DNA of 64,000 nucleotides, taken from Staphylococcus sp. ACRSN (GTDB lineage: Bacteria; Bacillota; Bacilli; Staphylococcales; Staphylococcaceae). Made by a program: the position numbers and the translations under genes. Shown here piece by piece: positions 18,471 through 28,014 of this stretch. The DNA lies in the NCBI RefSeq assembly GCF_022346615.1, contig NZ_JAKRNS010000001.1, positions 248,001 to 312,000 of the forward strand, written 5' to 3'. The notes beneath the pieces are model-generated. The model was not told where the DNA came from and did not search any database. It was given only the letters and a program-made list of their open reading frames with translations. Numbering within the stretch: position 1 is the first letter of the stretch; every line of letters begins with the position of its first letter.

Positions 18471-19529
18471 TTAAAAAATGCCAAGATTACCAATTATTTT
18501 TAATATAACTAACCAACTTGGAATAACAAATACTGCGGCAATCGTTGATAATAATGATGCATTGGATGCAAGTACTGCTTCTTTGTCAAAGCTGATTGCA
18601 TAAGCTACTGCTACGGTAGCAGCCGGTGTTGCCATCATTACAATCATTGTTGTTACTGCGTTCATATCGAATACTAGGATGCCAGTCAATGTAGTGATAA
18701 TAAAAATAAGTAGATTTATTAATGGTACGATGATTGTTTTAATACCTGCATAATACCAAGTTGTTTTATTTTTAGCAGCTTCATTAAAATTAATTTCAGC
18801 TAAAGTGGCACCAATAGATAGCCAAGCAAGTGGTGAAGCTAGCTTAGATAAAAAGAGTATTGGTGCATAAATCCAAGGAAGTGTTTGGTCAATACGGAAA
18901 ATTGAAACAGATATTGGATTACCTTTTTGGCTATTTAGTACTGTGATATGTGGTGTTAAGTCTTGAACTAACCAGATTAGTAACCCTAAAAATGTCGCGA
19001 TAACAATTGGGTTTAAAAACATTGTTTTGAGGTTTTTAAGCTCCATTTTTAGACCACTCATTTTAATATAAGCATAGGAATATAAAAATATTCTATAACC
19101 AATATTGAAAATGTTGGCATAAATTACACCGATAGGACCTAACATTGCACTGATTATAGGAATGCCGAAAAAAGTTGTTGAACTAAAGACAGATAAGATT
19201 TCTAAAGTTGTCTTTTTATCTCCACTATATTTCGCATAAAAGGGTTTGATTAATATAATTAAACAGATATACATTAAAATCCCCCAAATCAAAACATTAA
19301 TACCTTGTGTTAAATGTTTTTGATTTAGGTCGGTCATAAAAGCAGAAAATGCGAGCGCAGGTAGTGCTACAGTCAGCACAACTTTTGATAGTATTTTGGC
19401 TGCTTGTGCATTGAATATTTCTTTTTTTCTACAAAAGTAGCCAAGCAAAATAATTAAGACAGTTGATGCTATGGCACTGAGAAAGCCTTTGTCGGTAAAT
19501 GTATTTACAACTATATTTACAAAATCCAC
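18471..19529 (-). CDS. AEC-family (auxin efflux carrier-like) permease
   Basis: Ten-helix membrane protein, 352 residues, of the group that includes malate permeases (MleP, MdcF) and YwkB/YfdV proteins. The paired-repeat layout is visible: LLGYFCRKKEIFNAQAAKILSKVVLTVALPALAF in the first half and a Pro-rich MMATPAATVAVAYAISFDKEAVLASN crossover in the second. It shares an operon with the downstream D-2-hydroxyacid dehydrogenase, so an organic (hydroxy)acid is a reasonable substrate; this is inference from context. Confidence 0.8.
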   Translation of the reverse strand: MDFVNIVVNTFTDKGFLSAIASTVLIILLGYFCRKKEIFNAQAAKILSKVVLTVALPALAFSAFMTDLNQKHLTQGINVLIWGILMYICLIILIKPFYAKYSGDKKTTLEILSVFSSTTFFGIPIISAMLGPIGVIYANIFNIGYRIFLYSYAYIKMSGLKMELKNLKTMFLNPIVIATFLGLLIWLVQDLTPHITVLNSQKGNPISVSIFRIDQTLPWIYAPILFLSKLASPLAWLSIGATLAEINFNEAAKNKTTWYYAGIKTIIVPLINLLIFIITTLTGILVFDMNAVTTMIVMMATPAATVAVAYAISFDKEAVLASNASLLSTIAAVFVIPSWLVILKIIGNLGIF

Positions 19530-19870
19530 ATTTAATCCTCCATTTATAATATTTTATTTATATATTATAAAATACATAAATTGGATTTTGAGTGAAATAT
19601 TATGTAAAATTTGTGAATTAAATCACAAAAATTATAATGATGCCACACAATCATAGTTAAACTCAAAAAATCAATATTTTTACATAAGTTAGAATGAATA
19701 AAGAATATGAATTTATTGGGGCTTGGATAGGTATTGATTGCTTACAGAATAGGGTTAGAGAAGAAGTTGTTAGTGAATAACAGTAATATAAAATAAAGGT
19801 GAGTCTAGAGCATAAAATCCAGAAAAATAGCACTCAGATGAATTAAATCAATTTATCTGAGTGCTTCATT

Positions 19871-19965
19871 TATTCAATACTTGTATTGTTGGCTCGCTTT
19901 CCTAGGGGACAGCTTCAGCCTGTAGTCTTCAGCTTGTCTTGTTCCTTCAGGAGTCTCGACAACAT
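19871..19965. repeat. 95-bp direct repeat, copy 1
   Basis: Begins TATTCAATACTTGTATTGTT and ends GAGTCTCGACAACAT. It differs from copy 2 at about six positions. It is more GC-rich than its surroundings and includes the pseudo-palindromic core CCTAGGGGACAGCTTCAGCC. Confidence 0.85.
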
Positions 19966-20090
19966 ATGGTTCAAACAATGATGGTTTTACACATGAAAAA
20001 GTGCATTACAATCTGCATTTTAATTTTTATTGGAATATAAAATCTATAATGCAAATCGTCAAATATACAATACTTCATCTATAGTCTTTT

Positions 20091-20185
20091 TATTCAATAC
20101 TTGTATTGTTAGCCCGCTTTCCTAGGGGACAGCTTCAGCCTGTAGTCTTCAGCTTGTCCTGTTCCCTCAAGAGTCTCGCCAACAT
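20091..20185. repeat. 95-bp direct repeat, copy 2
   Basis: Same orientation as copy 1, start-to-start distance 220 bp. About 89 of 95 bases are identical by eye. No open frame is shared between the copies. Confidence 0.85.
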
Positions 20186-20215
20186 ACGTGGTATTCATAA
20201 ATCAAAGCAATAATG

Positions 20216-20258
20216 AAAAAGGCAATTTCTATATTATTTCAATAGAAATTGCCTTTTT
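20216..20258. terminator. bidirectional terminator downstream of DHA2 pump gene
   Basis: Stem AAAAAGGCAATTTCT / AGAAATTGCCTTTTT with T-tract on both strands. It may end the minus-strand efflux gene transcript. Confidence 0.75.
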
Positions 20259-20434
20259 CCTTTGTATAAGAACATTATGTCTTATACTCGGTTTCGTATA
20301 GGTCGTAGTAAATCACTGCATTGAAAAAATAGTTCCTTTAAGAATTGTCCAATTCAGTGATATGAAACCTACGTCATTTTAATTTAAATGTTAATTAATC
20401 CTCAACACAAAAGTAAAATACTAAAAAATGTAAA

Positions 20435-21838
20435 TTAAATTGTTCTACGAGAAGGTTTAGTTTGATCAGATAATCTAAACGACAATATCAATGCGATTAC
20501 TGAAATCGCAGCAGCAACAGTAAATGTTACGTTCACTCCGTGAATAATACCAGTAATACCTTCTTTTGGTATAGATGTAACTGACATTAATGTAACAAAT
20601 ACAGCAGTACCAATTGCGCCAGCCATTTGTCTAAATGTATTGTTCATTGCAGTACCGTGCGCGATTAAATTATTTGGTAACTGATTGATGGCTAATGTTG
20701 TCATTGGCATCATTACCATGGAAATAGATAACATACGTAAAGCGTTACCGATAGCTAAATATGTGAAACTTGTATGTGCTGTTAACATAGTAAATGGAAT
20801 TGTTGAACCAACTAATACAATTAAGCCTAGACGAGCTAACCATTTTCCACCGAATCTATCAAATAGATAGCCAGTAACAGGGTTCATTATTCCCATTAAA
20901 ATTGCACCTGGTAGTAAAACAAGACCCGATTCTAAAGCTGAAAATTGTAACATGTTTTGCATATAAAGTGGCAATATAATATTAGTTGCTATTAATACGC
21001 CAAATACGAACATACTTAATACAGTACCTAGTGTATAAATACTATAGTTAAATACTCTAAACTCAAGCATAGGTTCTTTAAGTTTTAGTTGTCGACGAAT
21101 AAATACGATTAAAGCAATGATTCCGACGATAAGTGGTGCTAAGAATTGAATACTTGCCCAACCTGCTTCTCCGACAGAACTAAAGCTATAAAGTAGTCCG
21201 CCAAATCCTAGTGTAGACAAAATGACTGATGGAATATCTAGTTTTGGTTGTGTTGTTTCTGTGACATTCTTTAATAGGAAATAAGATGTGATGATGATAA
21301 TAATAGCTATAGGAAGCACAACGTAAAAGACGCTTCTCCAAGATAGGTGTTCTACTAATACGCCTGAAAGTGTAGGACCAATCGCTGGTGCGAATGCGAT
21401 AACTAAACCGAAAAGTCCCATGGCAGTACCACGTTTTTCAACTGGGAAGAGTAAAAATAAAATTGTCTGCATTAGTGGCATCATAATACCTGCACCTGCA
21501 GCTTGTAATACACGGCCGATAAGTAATGTAGTAAATTCAGGTCCGACTGCACAGAGTAGTGTACCTGAAGCAAATATAATCATAGCGGTTAAAAATAATT
21601 GCCGAGATGTAAACCTTTCGATTAAGAAAGCTGTAACTGGTATCATAATACCATTTACAAGCATAAATATGGATTGTAACCATTGAACTGTACTTTCGGA
21701 TACTTGTAAATCTTTCATTATTGGTGGTAGTGCTGTACCAAGTAATGTTTGGTTAAGTATGGTGATAAATGCACCTGATAGAAGTACTATAAATAATGGG
21801 ATTCTTTTTTCGACATGAAACGTTCCTGCTTCTGTCAC
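20435..21838 (-). CDS. MFS multidrug efflux pump (DHA2, EmrB/QacA type, 14 helices)
   Basis: Drug:H+ antiporter of about 467 residues. Signatures include LNQTLLGTALPPIMKDL with QWLQSIFMLVNGIMIP in helices 1-2, LIGRVLQAAGAGIMMPLMQT (motif with Arg in helix 4), and GPTLSGVLVEHLSWRSVF (motif C) in helix 5. The number of hydrophobic stretches fits 14 helices. Two in-frame GTGs exist; I choose the one giving MTEAGTF (21838) because GAAAGAAG is spaced correctly for it. Similar to LmrB/MdeA/SdrM-like pumps; the substrate is unknown and no regulator is adjacent. Confidence 0.83.
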   Translation of the reverse strand: MTEAGTFHVEKRIPLFIVLLSGAFITILNQTLLGTALPPIMKDLQVSESTVQWLQSIFMLVNGIMIPVTAFLIERFTSRQLFLTAMIIFASGTLLCAVGPEFTTLLIGRVLQAAGAGIMMPLMQTILFLLFPVEKRGTAMGLFGLVIAFAPAIGPTLSGVLVEHLSWRSVFYVVLPIAIIIIITSYFLLKNVTETTQPKLDIPSVILSTLGFGGLLYSFSSVGEAGWASIQFLAPLIVGIIALIVFIRRQLKLKEPMLEFRVFNYSIYTLGTVLSMFVFGVLIATNIILPLYMQNMLQFSALESGLVLLPGAILMGIMNPVTGYLFDRFGGKWLARLGLIVLVGSTIPFTMLTAHTSFTYLAIGNALRMLSISMVMMPMTTLAINQLPNNLIAHGTAMNNTFRQMAGAIGTAVFVTLMSVTSIPKEGITGIIHGVNVTFTVAAAISVIALILSFRLSDQTKPSRRTI

Positions 21839-22143
21839 TAAGATCACTTCTTTCTTATAAAAATTGACATTATAATATTATATCACGGTTGTATTGAATA
21901 ACAAAGTTATCTGTTTTATTATTACTGTAATAAAATTCTGACTATTTTATTTAATTATAAATTTTGTTAGTAAAAAATATTATGTTAAAATTCTGAAATT
22001 AAATCGTATCCTTTTACATATTCAGTATTTAAAATTAAAATTATAAGGAATAGATTTAAATAATATAATGTCGTTTATAACGAATGACGCAATCTATAAT
22101 TCTTAAAAATTGAAATTTGCGTTAGATTTAAGGAGAGTAAGCA

Positions 22144-23724
22144 ATGGATAAAAAAGACTTAATCGCACCAGAGCAGTACAATATCGTAAGTGAGATAGAA
22201 AAATATGCAGTAGATCAGTCGAAGAGGGCGATTATTTTTGAAGAGGCATCCGGAGAAAAACAAGAAATTACGTATCATAATTTAATAAATAATGCGAATA
22301 AGGTAGGTAATGTTTTTTCGAGTTACGGCTTGAAAAAAGGGGACAAAATCTTAGTGATGATGCCAAGATGTATTGAAACATATGAAATATATTTGGCGGC
22401 ACTTAAATTAGGTATTGTGATTATTCCTAGTTCAGAAATGTTACGTACAAAAGACTTACAATATAGAATTACACATGGTGAAGTTAAAGCAGTTGTAGTG
22501 ATGGCGGAACGTACAAGTGAATTTACTGATATTGATGTATATCATCAACTGACTAAATTTATTGTCGGGGGTCAACAGTCTGACTGGACGTCATTAGATG
22601 ATGAAAAAATTAGTGCTAGTGACTCGTTAACAAGTGAAACAACAACACGAGACGATGTCGCTTTGCTTTCATATACTTCTGGTACGACTGGAAATCCTAA
22701 AGCTGTAGTTCATTCACATGGATGGGGTTATGCGCATATGCAGATGGCACCAAAGCATTGGCTAAGCATATCGGACGATGATATCGTTTGGGCAACTGCG
22801 GCACCGGGTTGGCAAAAATGGGTCTGGAGTCCATTTTTATCTATAATGGGATCTGGGGCTACTGCATTTGTATACAATGGTAAGTTTAATGCAGAAAAAT
22901 ATTTACAACTATTACAGGACTATAAGATTAATGTTTTATGTTGTACACCTACTGAATATCGCCTAATGGCAAAATTACCAAATCTTATAGATTATAATTT
23001 AGAGCATTTACACAGTGCGGTATCTGCTGGAGAGCCATTGAATAAAGAAGTTGTAGATAAATTTCAAGAAAACTTTAGTCTTAAAGTAAGAGATGGTTAT
23101 GGTCAAACAGAAAGTACATTACTAATTGGTTTCTTAAAGGATACTGAAGCAAAACCAGGTTCAATGGGTAAAGCGATTCCTGGTAGTCATGCTACTGTCG
23201 TAGATGATGATGGGAATTTAGCTGCAGTTGGAGAAATAGGTAATATTGCAGTTCCGGTAGACTTACCAGCCTTATTTAAAGGATATTATAAAGATCCAGA
23301 ACGTACTAAAGATCCAGTTATAGGTGACTACTTTATTACAGGCGATTTAGCTAAAATTGATGAGGACGGTTATTTCTGGTTTGAAGGTAGAAGAGATGAT
23401 ATTATTATCAGCTCTGGTTATACGATAGGGCCGTTTGAAGTAGAAGATTCTTTAACTAAACATCCTTCAGTTAAAGAGTGTGCTGTTGTAGCAAGTCCGC
23501 ACGAAATCAGAGGAAACATCGTTAAAGCGTTTGTTATTCTTCAAGATGGCGTGTCAGGTGATGAAGCTACAACAAAAGCGTTACAAAATTTCGTTAAACA
23601 GGACGTAGCACCGTATAAATATCCAAGAGCGATTGAATTTGTGGATGACTTACCAAAAACCAATTCTGGTAAAATACGTCGCGTAGAATTAAGAGAAGCA
23701 GAAAAAGAAAAACACTTAAAATAA
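22144..23724 (+). CDS. acyl-CoA synthetase (AMP-forming, medium/branched-chain type)
   Basis: ANL-superfamily ligase activating a carboxylic acid to acyl-CoA through an acyl-AMP. Core motifs are SYTSGTTGNPKAVVHSH (P-loop A3), GYGQTEST (A5), FITGDLAKIDEDGYFWFEGRRDD (A7-A8) and the catalytic Lys in PKTNSGKIRR (A10). The WATAAPGWQKWVWSPF segment resembles medium-chain/acetyl-type synthetases. Length 526 is typical. RBS AAGGAG precedes the ATG, and a strong terminator follows. A branched-chain role like staphylococcal MbcS is possible but not provable here. It could in principle supply acyl-CoA for lipids or for a starter condensation domain elsewhere; that is speculation. Confidence 0.83.
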   Translation: MDKKDLIAPEQYNIVSEIEKYAVDQSKRAIIFEEASGEKQEITYHNLINNANKVGNVFSSYGLKKGDKILVMMPRCIETYEIYLAALKLGIVIIPSSEMLRTKDLQYRITHGEVKAVVVMAERTSEFTDIDVYHQLTKFIVGGQQSDWTSLDDEKISASDSLTSETTTRDDVALLSYTSGTTGNPKAVVHSHGWGYAHMQMAPKHWLSISDDDIVWATAAPGWQKWVWSPFLSIMGSGATAFVYNGKFNAEKYLQLLQDYKINVLCCTPTEYRLMAKLPNLIDYNLEHLHSAVSAGEPLNKEVVDKFQENFSLKVRDGYGQTESTLLIGFLKDTEAKPGSMGKAIPGSHATVVDDDGNLAAVGEIGNIAVPVDLPALFKGYYKDPERTKDPVIGDYFITGDLAKIDEDGYFWFEGRRDDIIISSGYTIGPFEVEDSLTKHPSVKECAVVASPHEIRGNIVKAFVILQDGVSGDEATTKALQNFVKQDVAPYKYPRAIEFVDDLPKTNSGKIRRVELREAEKEKHLK

Positions 23725-23728
23725 ATAA

Positions 23729-23768
23729 AAAAACTGCATGTCGATGAATCAATCGGCATGCAGTTTTT
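23729..23768 (+). terminator. terminator after acyl-CoA synthetase
   Basis: Stem AAAACTGCATGTCGAT / ATCGGCATGCAGTTTT (one G-U pair) followed by TTATTTTA. Confidence 0.87.
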
Positions 23769-24124
23769 ATTTTATATTGCATAATCTTTAATATTCTAAT
23801 TTTTTATAGCTTATTAATGAAATGATATAGAAAATAGCTACATATATGATAAACAATAGAGATATTTCAGTTAGAATTTCTGTGAAGTTTGAATTCGTAA
23901 ATTTCCAATACTTCCATTAGCAAGAATGTGGTAACGGTAAAATGATTTGATTATGGCTTTAAAATGTTTAAACTAATCTAATTTTATAGTTTAAATATTT
24001 TAAAAAAATAATTAGGTAAGCCTAAAGTATGATTGTATGCATTTATCATATATGGTTAACTAGAGTGCATAAGTTATGGGGGGTATAAAGATGAAAAAGT
24101 ATTTTTGACTTGATACGAAGAAAG

Positions 24125-25276
24125 ATGAAATATTTAGATGTTAGTTTAATTATTGTTTATGTTCTATTAGGCGCTATTGGTGTCATTATGGTCTATAGTG
24201 CAAGTATGGTTTCAGCATCTAAAGGTACATTGACTAGTGGTGTGCCAGTAGCTGCTAATTATTTTATGAAAAGACAATTTTTGTTCTTTGTTATGGGATT
24301 TTTAGTGATTATATTCATTAGTATGTTTATTAATATCAATGCTATTAAAAATGTAGAAATACAAAAATTTATTGTATTGAGTACCTTGGCGCTTTTGTTA
24401 CTCACAATTTTAGTAGGTAAAGAGGTTAATGGTTCAAAGAACTGGATAAATCTAGGGTTCTTTAGTATTCAATCTTCGGAATTTTTAAAGCTTGCTTCTA
24501 TTTTCTATCTTTCTTATATTATTGATAAATTTCTCACATTAAAAAATGATTATAAATTAAAGCATATGATACCGCCATTGGGTGTATTAGGAGTTGGCTT
24601 GTTACTTGTACTTATGCAAGGTGATTTAGGTGGAACGCTGCTAACAGTAGCAATTATAGGATCTATTTTATTGTATTCAGAGATTAAAAATAAAATTAAA
24701 CTGCAAATTTTAGCTTTTACCGCAATACCTATGCTGCTATACATATTTTATACGTTGATTTTTGATTCGAAAAATCTATATAGATTAAAAAGAATACAAG
24801 TTGTATTGAATCCATTTAAATATGAAAATGGCGATGGTTATCAATTAACAAGTGCATTAACTTCTATTGGAAATGGTGGAATGTTTGGTAAAGGATTAGG
24901 CAATGGTATTTTGAAACGAGGCTATTTACCAGAACCACACACGGACTTTATTTTTACTGTGATTTCTGAAGAAACAGGTTTGATTGGTGTGTTATTTGTA
25001 TTAGCACTATATGGATTTGTTTTATTTAAAGGTTTGGTCTATGCAAATAGAACAGATAACCATTTTTATAAGTTAATATGTGTCGGCGTTGTTAGTTACT
25101 TATTTATGCAAGTCTTTATAAACCTAGCTGGTATTTCAGGAATGATTCCATTAACTGGTGTAACGTTACCTATGTTGAGTTATGGAGGGTCCTCTATTAT
25201 GAGTGTTAGTTTAGCTTTGGGATCAATGATTGCTGTAATACGTAAGATTAAGCAAGAAGAAATAATTAAACGGTAG
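24125..25276 (+). CDS. SEDS-family peptidoglycan polymerase (FtsW/RodA-like), frameshifted start
   Basis: Ten-helix SEDS glycosyltransferase that polymerises lipid II, about 388 residues. VMVYSAS in helix 1, GSKNWINLG, SSEFLKLASIFYLSYI, MQGDLGGTLL, the HTDFIFTVISEETGLIG loop with its family Asp, and PLTGVTLPMLSYGGSS are all typical. The start is odd. ATG at 24091 has a strong GGGGGGT site but reads only five codons. Removing one T from the T5 run at 24102-24106 would give MKKYFDLIRRKMKYLDVS in frame with the rest. Otherwise initiation must use TTG 24110 or ATG 24125, both poorly served. An LCP gene follows 19 bp later. Probably a third SEDS paralogue beside FtsW and RodA. Confidence 0.82.
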   Translation: MKYLDVSLIIVYVLLGAIGVIMVYSASMVSASKGTLTSGVPVAANYFMKRQFLFFVMGFLVIIFISMFININAIKNVEIQKFIVLSTLALLLLTILVGKEVNGSKNWINLGFFSIQSSEFLKLASIFYLSYIIDKFLTLKNDYKLKHMIPPLGVLGVGLLLVLMQGDLGGTLLTVAIIGSILLYSEIKNKIKLQILAFTAIPMLLYIFYTLIFDSKNLYRLKRIQVVLNPFKYENGDGYQLTSALTSIGNGGMFGKGLGNGILKRGYLPEPHTDFIFTVISEETGLIGVLFVLALYGFVLFKGLVYANRTDNHFYKLICVGVVSYLFMQVFINLAGISGMIPLTGVTLPMLSYGGSSIMSVSLALGSMIAVIRKIKQEEIIKR

Positions 25277-25295
25277 CGTTTAAGGAGGTCCTGAG

Positions 25296-26216
25296 ATGAA
25301 ATTATCAAAAAAAGGAAAAATAGTAGTGATATTACTATTACTTATTTTATTGGTGGGTGGTTTTTTACTATATAAAGTCATCCACTTTAACCACGCAATT
25401 CATGATTCCAAAAATAGTATTGAATCTTTAGATAGTGGTCCAGAAAAGATTAAGGATAAAAAGCCTATATCTATTGCGATATTTGGTGTGGATTCGGATG
25501 CAACAAGAGCAAAGGAAAATATGGGACAACGTACAGATACCATATTAGTTGCCTCTATTAATCCTGAAAAAGAAAAAACGAAATTAATTTCAATACCAAG
25601 AGATACAAGAGCAAATATTGCAGGTGAAGGTAGAAGTGAAAAAATTGCGCATGCCTATGCATATGGTGGTCCCAAAACAGCAATTCATACAATAGAAAAT
25701 AATTTTAATATTCCTATAGACGGTTATGTCACAGTAGATATGGATGGTTTTGAGAAATTAATTGATATCTTTGATGGTGTAGATGTGAAAAGTAATGCGA
25801 CATTTAGCTATAATGGATCACAATTTGAAAAAGGTAAAAAAACACATCTGGATAGTAAAAAAGCATTGAATTATGTGCGTAGTAGAAAGGAAGATGGCGC
25901 TGGCGGTGATGAAGGTCGTACGGAACGTCAACGGCAGGTCATAGCTGAACTTTCTAAGAAAATGTCCCAAACTAATAATATATTTAAATTAAATAAAATA
26001 TTAAAGGTAAGCGAACAAAATGTAAAAACAAGTTTTGATATTAATTCACTGAAAACATTATATTCACAATATAAAGATGCTACGACTTCCATAGATAAGT
26101 TATCACTTTCAGGTCAAGATTTAATCGAAGATGATGGGATTTGGTATTTTGAACCAGATGCTGTAGATAAAAAAGAAAAAATGGAATCTTTCAAAAAGAA
26201 TTTAAGTAGTAAATAA
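25296..26216 (+). CDS. LytR-CpsA-Psr (LCP) family cell-wall ligase
   Basis: Membrane-anchored phosphotransferase that attaches wall teichoic acid or other glycopolymers to peptidoglycan. One N-terminal helix (residues about 8-27) is followed by an extracellular LCP domain: IAIFGVDSD, GQRTDTILVASINP with the catalytic Arg/Asp, LISIPRDTR, KIAHAYAYGG and the RSRKEDGAGGDEGRTERQRQV block. Length 306 is typical. RBS AAGGAGG is 7 bp ahead of the ATG. It is likely co-transcribed with the SEDS gene upstream. Confidence 0.88.
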   Translation: MKLSKKGKIVVILLLLILLVGGFLLYKVIHFNHAIHDSKNSIESLDSGPEKIKDKKPISIAIFGVDSDATRAKENMGQRTDTILVASINPEKEKTKLISIPRDTRANIAGEGRSEKIAHAYAYGGPKTAIHTIENNFNIPIDGYVTVDMDGFEKLIDIFDGVDVKSNATFSYNGSQFEKGKKTHLDSKKALNYVRSRKEDGAGGDEGRTERQRQVIAELSKKMSQTNNIFKLNKILKVSEQNVKTSFDINSLKTLYSQYKDATTSIDKLSLSGQDLIEDDGIWYFEPDAVDKKEKMESFKKNLSSK

Positions 26217-26223
26217 AATAATG

Positions 26224-26279
26224 ACACCCTAACACTTCAATCAATTAGAAATTGAATATGTATATGTTAGGGTGTATTT
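26224..26279 (+). terminator. terminator after LCP gene
   Basis: ACACCCTAACA / TGTTAGGGTGT stem closing a 30-nt loop, followed by ATTTTAATATTTTAA. Confidence 0.7.
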
Positions 26280-26416
26280 TAATATTTTAATATTTTAAGC
26301 TAGTTGTATATTGAATAAGTCAAAATTAAAATGCCAAGTAATTTAACGATAATGCAGTTAAAATGAATTAGTTTAAAGTTTAAACTACTGGGCAATGAGA
26401 TAGATAAATGCACGTG

Positions 26417-27787
26417 TTATCTTTTTTGACTTTTTCTATTATTAAGCACATTGACGATGTCTTTGATATACGTGCCTTTTAAATGATAACTCCATTTGTA
26501 TATTGAATAACTTGCTATGATACAAATAATTGGGAGAATAACCATAATAACACGCAACCCATTTTTAGTAAGTTCACTTTGTTCTTGTCCAGGTTGATAG
26601 CCTAATAATGTAAGGCTCCAACCAGTTGCAAGACCCGAAAAGGCCATTGCAGTTTTCATTAAAAAGGTTTGTGTGGAAGTAATAACACTTTCGTTTCTTT
26701 GGCCGAATTTCATTTCGCTATAATCGATAACATCAGCAATTGAAACAGTGATGATACCCATAATGAGCCCAGAACCAATTTTAATAAGTGACGTACCTAC
26801 AATTACAGGAATAAATGCTTTTGGCGCAATATAACCCGCAGCTAAAATGACAAGTAATCCGAAGATAATACTGCACGTGGCAATCGGATATACACGCTCA
26901 CGTGATAGCCATTTTGCAATTTTAGGAAATAAAAATAAAGCGATAATTTCCATGAAGCCCATCCCATTATAAAGAGAAAATAAGAATTTTGAGTCAGTAA
27001 CATAACTAAAATAGTATATCATGACATTACCAATCAATTGGCCACATAGGAAGAAGGTAAGTATCATTCCTATATAGGCTAATAATTCTTTATTGGTAAA
27101 TAATATTCTCCAAATATCTTTGAATCTTAATGTGATACCTGTATCTATATTAGTAGGTGCTTCATGTACATTCTTTACAGTAATACCAATCGTTATATTA
27201 AATATAATAATTGTAATAAAGGCTAAGATTAGAAAACCAGTTGATTGATCACCATTTCCGAATAAATCATCTAAAAATATAACAATAGTTAATCCTAATG
27301 CGCCTAAAATTAAATTTGCTAAACTTGCAAAGATACGTGGAATTACAGATACTTCTTCACGTTCTGTTGGGTTGTTTGTCAAATTGGGCAACCAGGACCA
27401 ATAAGGAACGTCCATCATTGTATAAGTCATGCCCCAAATAATATACATAATTGAAATAAAGACATATAGAGATGTACCTTCTAAATGAAAGTTGGTAAAT
27501 ATTAAAACAGTAATAACTGAATTGACGAGCGTACCAATTACTAACCAAGGTCTGAATTTTCCCCACTTTGTTTTGGTCTTATCAACAATCATGCCCATGA
27601 TTGGATCATTGATTGCATCCCATATTCGAGCTACAAAATATAAAGTTCCAACAAAACTCGCTGCAACGCCGAGTATATCTGTAAGATAATACATTAGATA
27701 AATGCCAATGAGGTTGACGACTAAATCTTTACCGAATGCACCAAAACCGAATGAATATTTCTCTTTACGTGTTAATTGTTTTTGCAA
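26417..27787 (-). CDS. GPH-family sugar:cation symporter (MelB-like)
   Basis: Twelve-helix glycoside-pentoside-hexuronide symporter, about 456 residues. KYSFGFGAFGKDLV at the N-terminus, the DAINDPIMGMIVDKTKTKWGKFRPW block (cation/sugar site Asp residues and loop 2-3), and DVPYWSWLP are family signatures. AAGGGG precedes a TTG at 27787 by about 8 bp, so I choose that over the GTG at 27796, which abuts the site. It lies downstream of a GH4 alpha-galactosidase gene, so melibiose or another alpha-galactoside is the probable substrate. A cre site precedes the gene. Confidence 0.85.
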   Translation of the reverse strand: MQKQLTRKEKYSFGFGAFGKDLVVNLIGIYLMYYLTDILGVAASFVGTLYFVARIWDAINDPIMGMIVDKTKTKWGKFRPWLVIGTLVNSVITVLIFTNFHLEGTSLYVFISIMYIIWGMTYTMMDVPYWSWLPNLTNNPTEREEVSVIPRIFASLANLILGALGLTIVIFLDDLFGNGDQSTGFLILAFITIIIFNITIGITVKNVHEAPTNIDTGITLRFKDIWRILFTNKELLAYIGMILTFFLCGQLIGNVMIYYFSYVTDSKFLFSLYNGMGFMEIIALFLFPKIAKWLSRERVYPIATCSIIFGLLVILAAGYIAPKAFIPVIVGTSLIKIGSGLIMGIITVSIADVIDYSEMKFGQRNESVITSTQTFLMKTAMAFSGLATGWSLTLLGYQPGQEQSELTKNGLRVIMVILPIICIIASYSIYKWSYHLKGTYIKDIVNVLNNRKSQKR

Positions 27788-27817
27788 TAATATCACCCCT
27801 TGACAAAGTTATAAGAA

Positions 27818-27831
27818 TGTAAGCGCTTTTA
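27818..27831 (-). promoter_or_regulatory. CcpA (cre) site upstream of the sugar symporter
   Basis: TGTAAGCGCTTTTA matches TGWAARCGYTWNCW except at the penultimate base. It lies about 30 bp upstream of the symporter start, suggesting catabolite repression. Confidence 0.68.
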
Positions 27832-27945
27832 TTTAATGGTATAAAAAATAACGATAGCACTTAATCTATTCGAATACTTTATGATTGACTATAGATTTAA
27901 TAATTTTGACGTTATATTTACTTTGACCTATTAAAATAGGGTTAA

Positions 27946-27997
27946 TAAAAACCAGTTAACGCCCAATAAAATATTGAGCATAGTAGACTGGTTTTTA
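27946..27997. terminator. hairpin between alpha-galactosidase and symporter genes
   Basis: AAAAACCAGT / ACTGGTTTTT stem about 18 bp below the melA stop, T-tracts in both directions. It implies that the symporter has its own promoter. Confidence 0.7.
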
Positions 27998-28014
27998 TTT
28001 TATTGAATGAAATA

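Larger units (their letters stand above)
19530..20434. other. gene-free region with repeats and hairpins
   Basis: About 900 bp without a supportable gene. It contains a hairpin at 19829-19866 (AGCACTCAGAT / ATCTGAGTGCTT), two 95-bp direct repeats and a bidirectional terminator at 20216-20258. The layout looks like remnants of mobile or repeated intergenic elements. Confidence 0.6.

Noticed and set aside
19530..20434. CRISPR array, because of the repeats
   Set aside because: Only two copies, 95 bp long, with one 125-bp gap; no short regular repeats and no cas genes.
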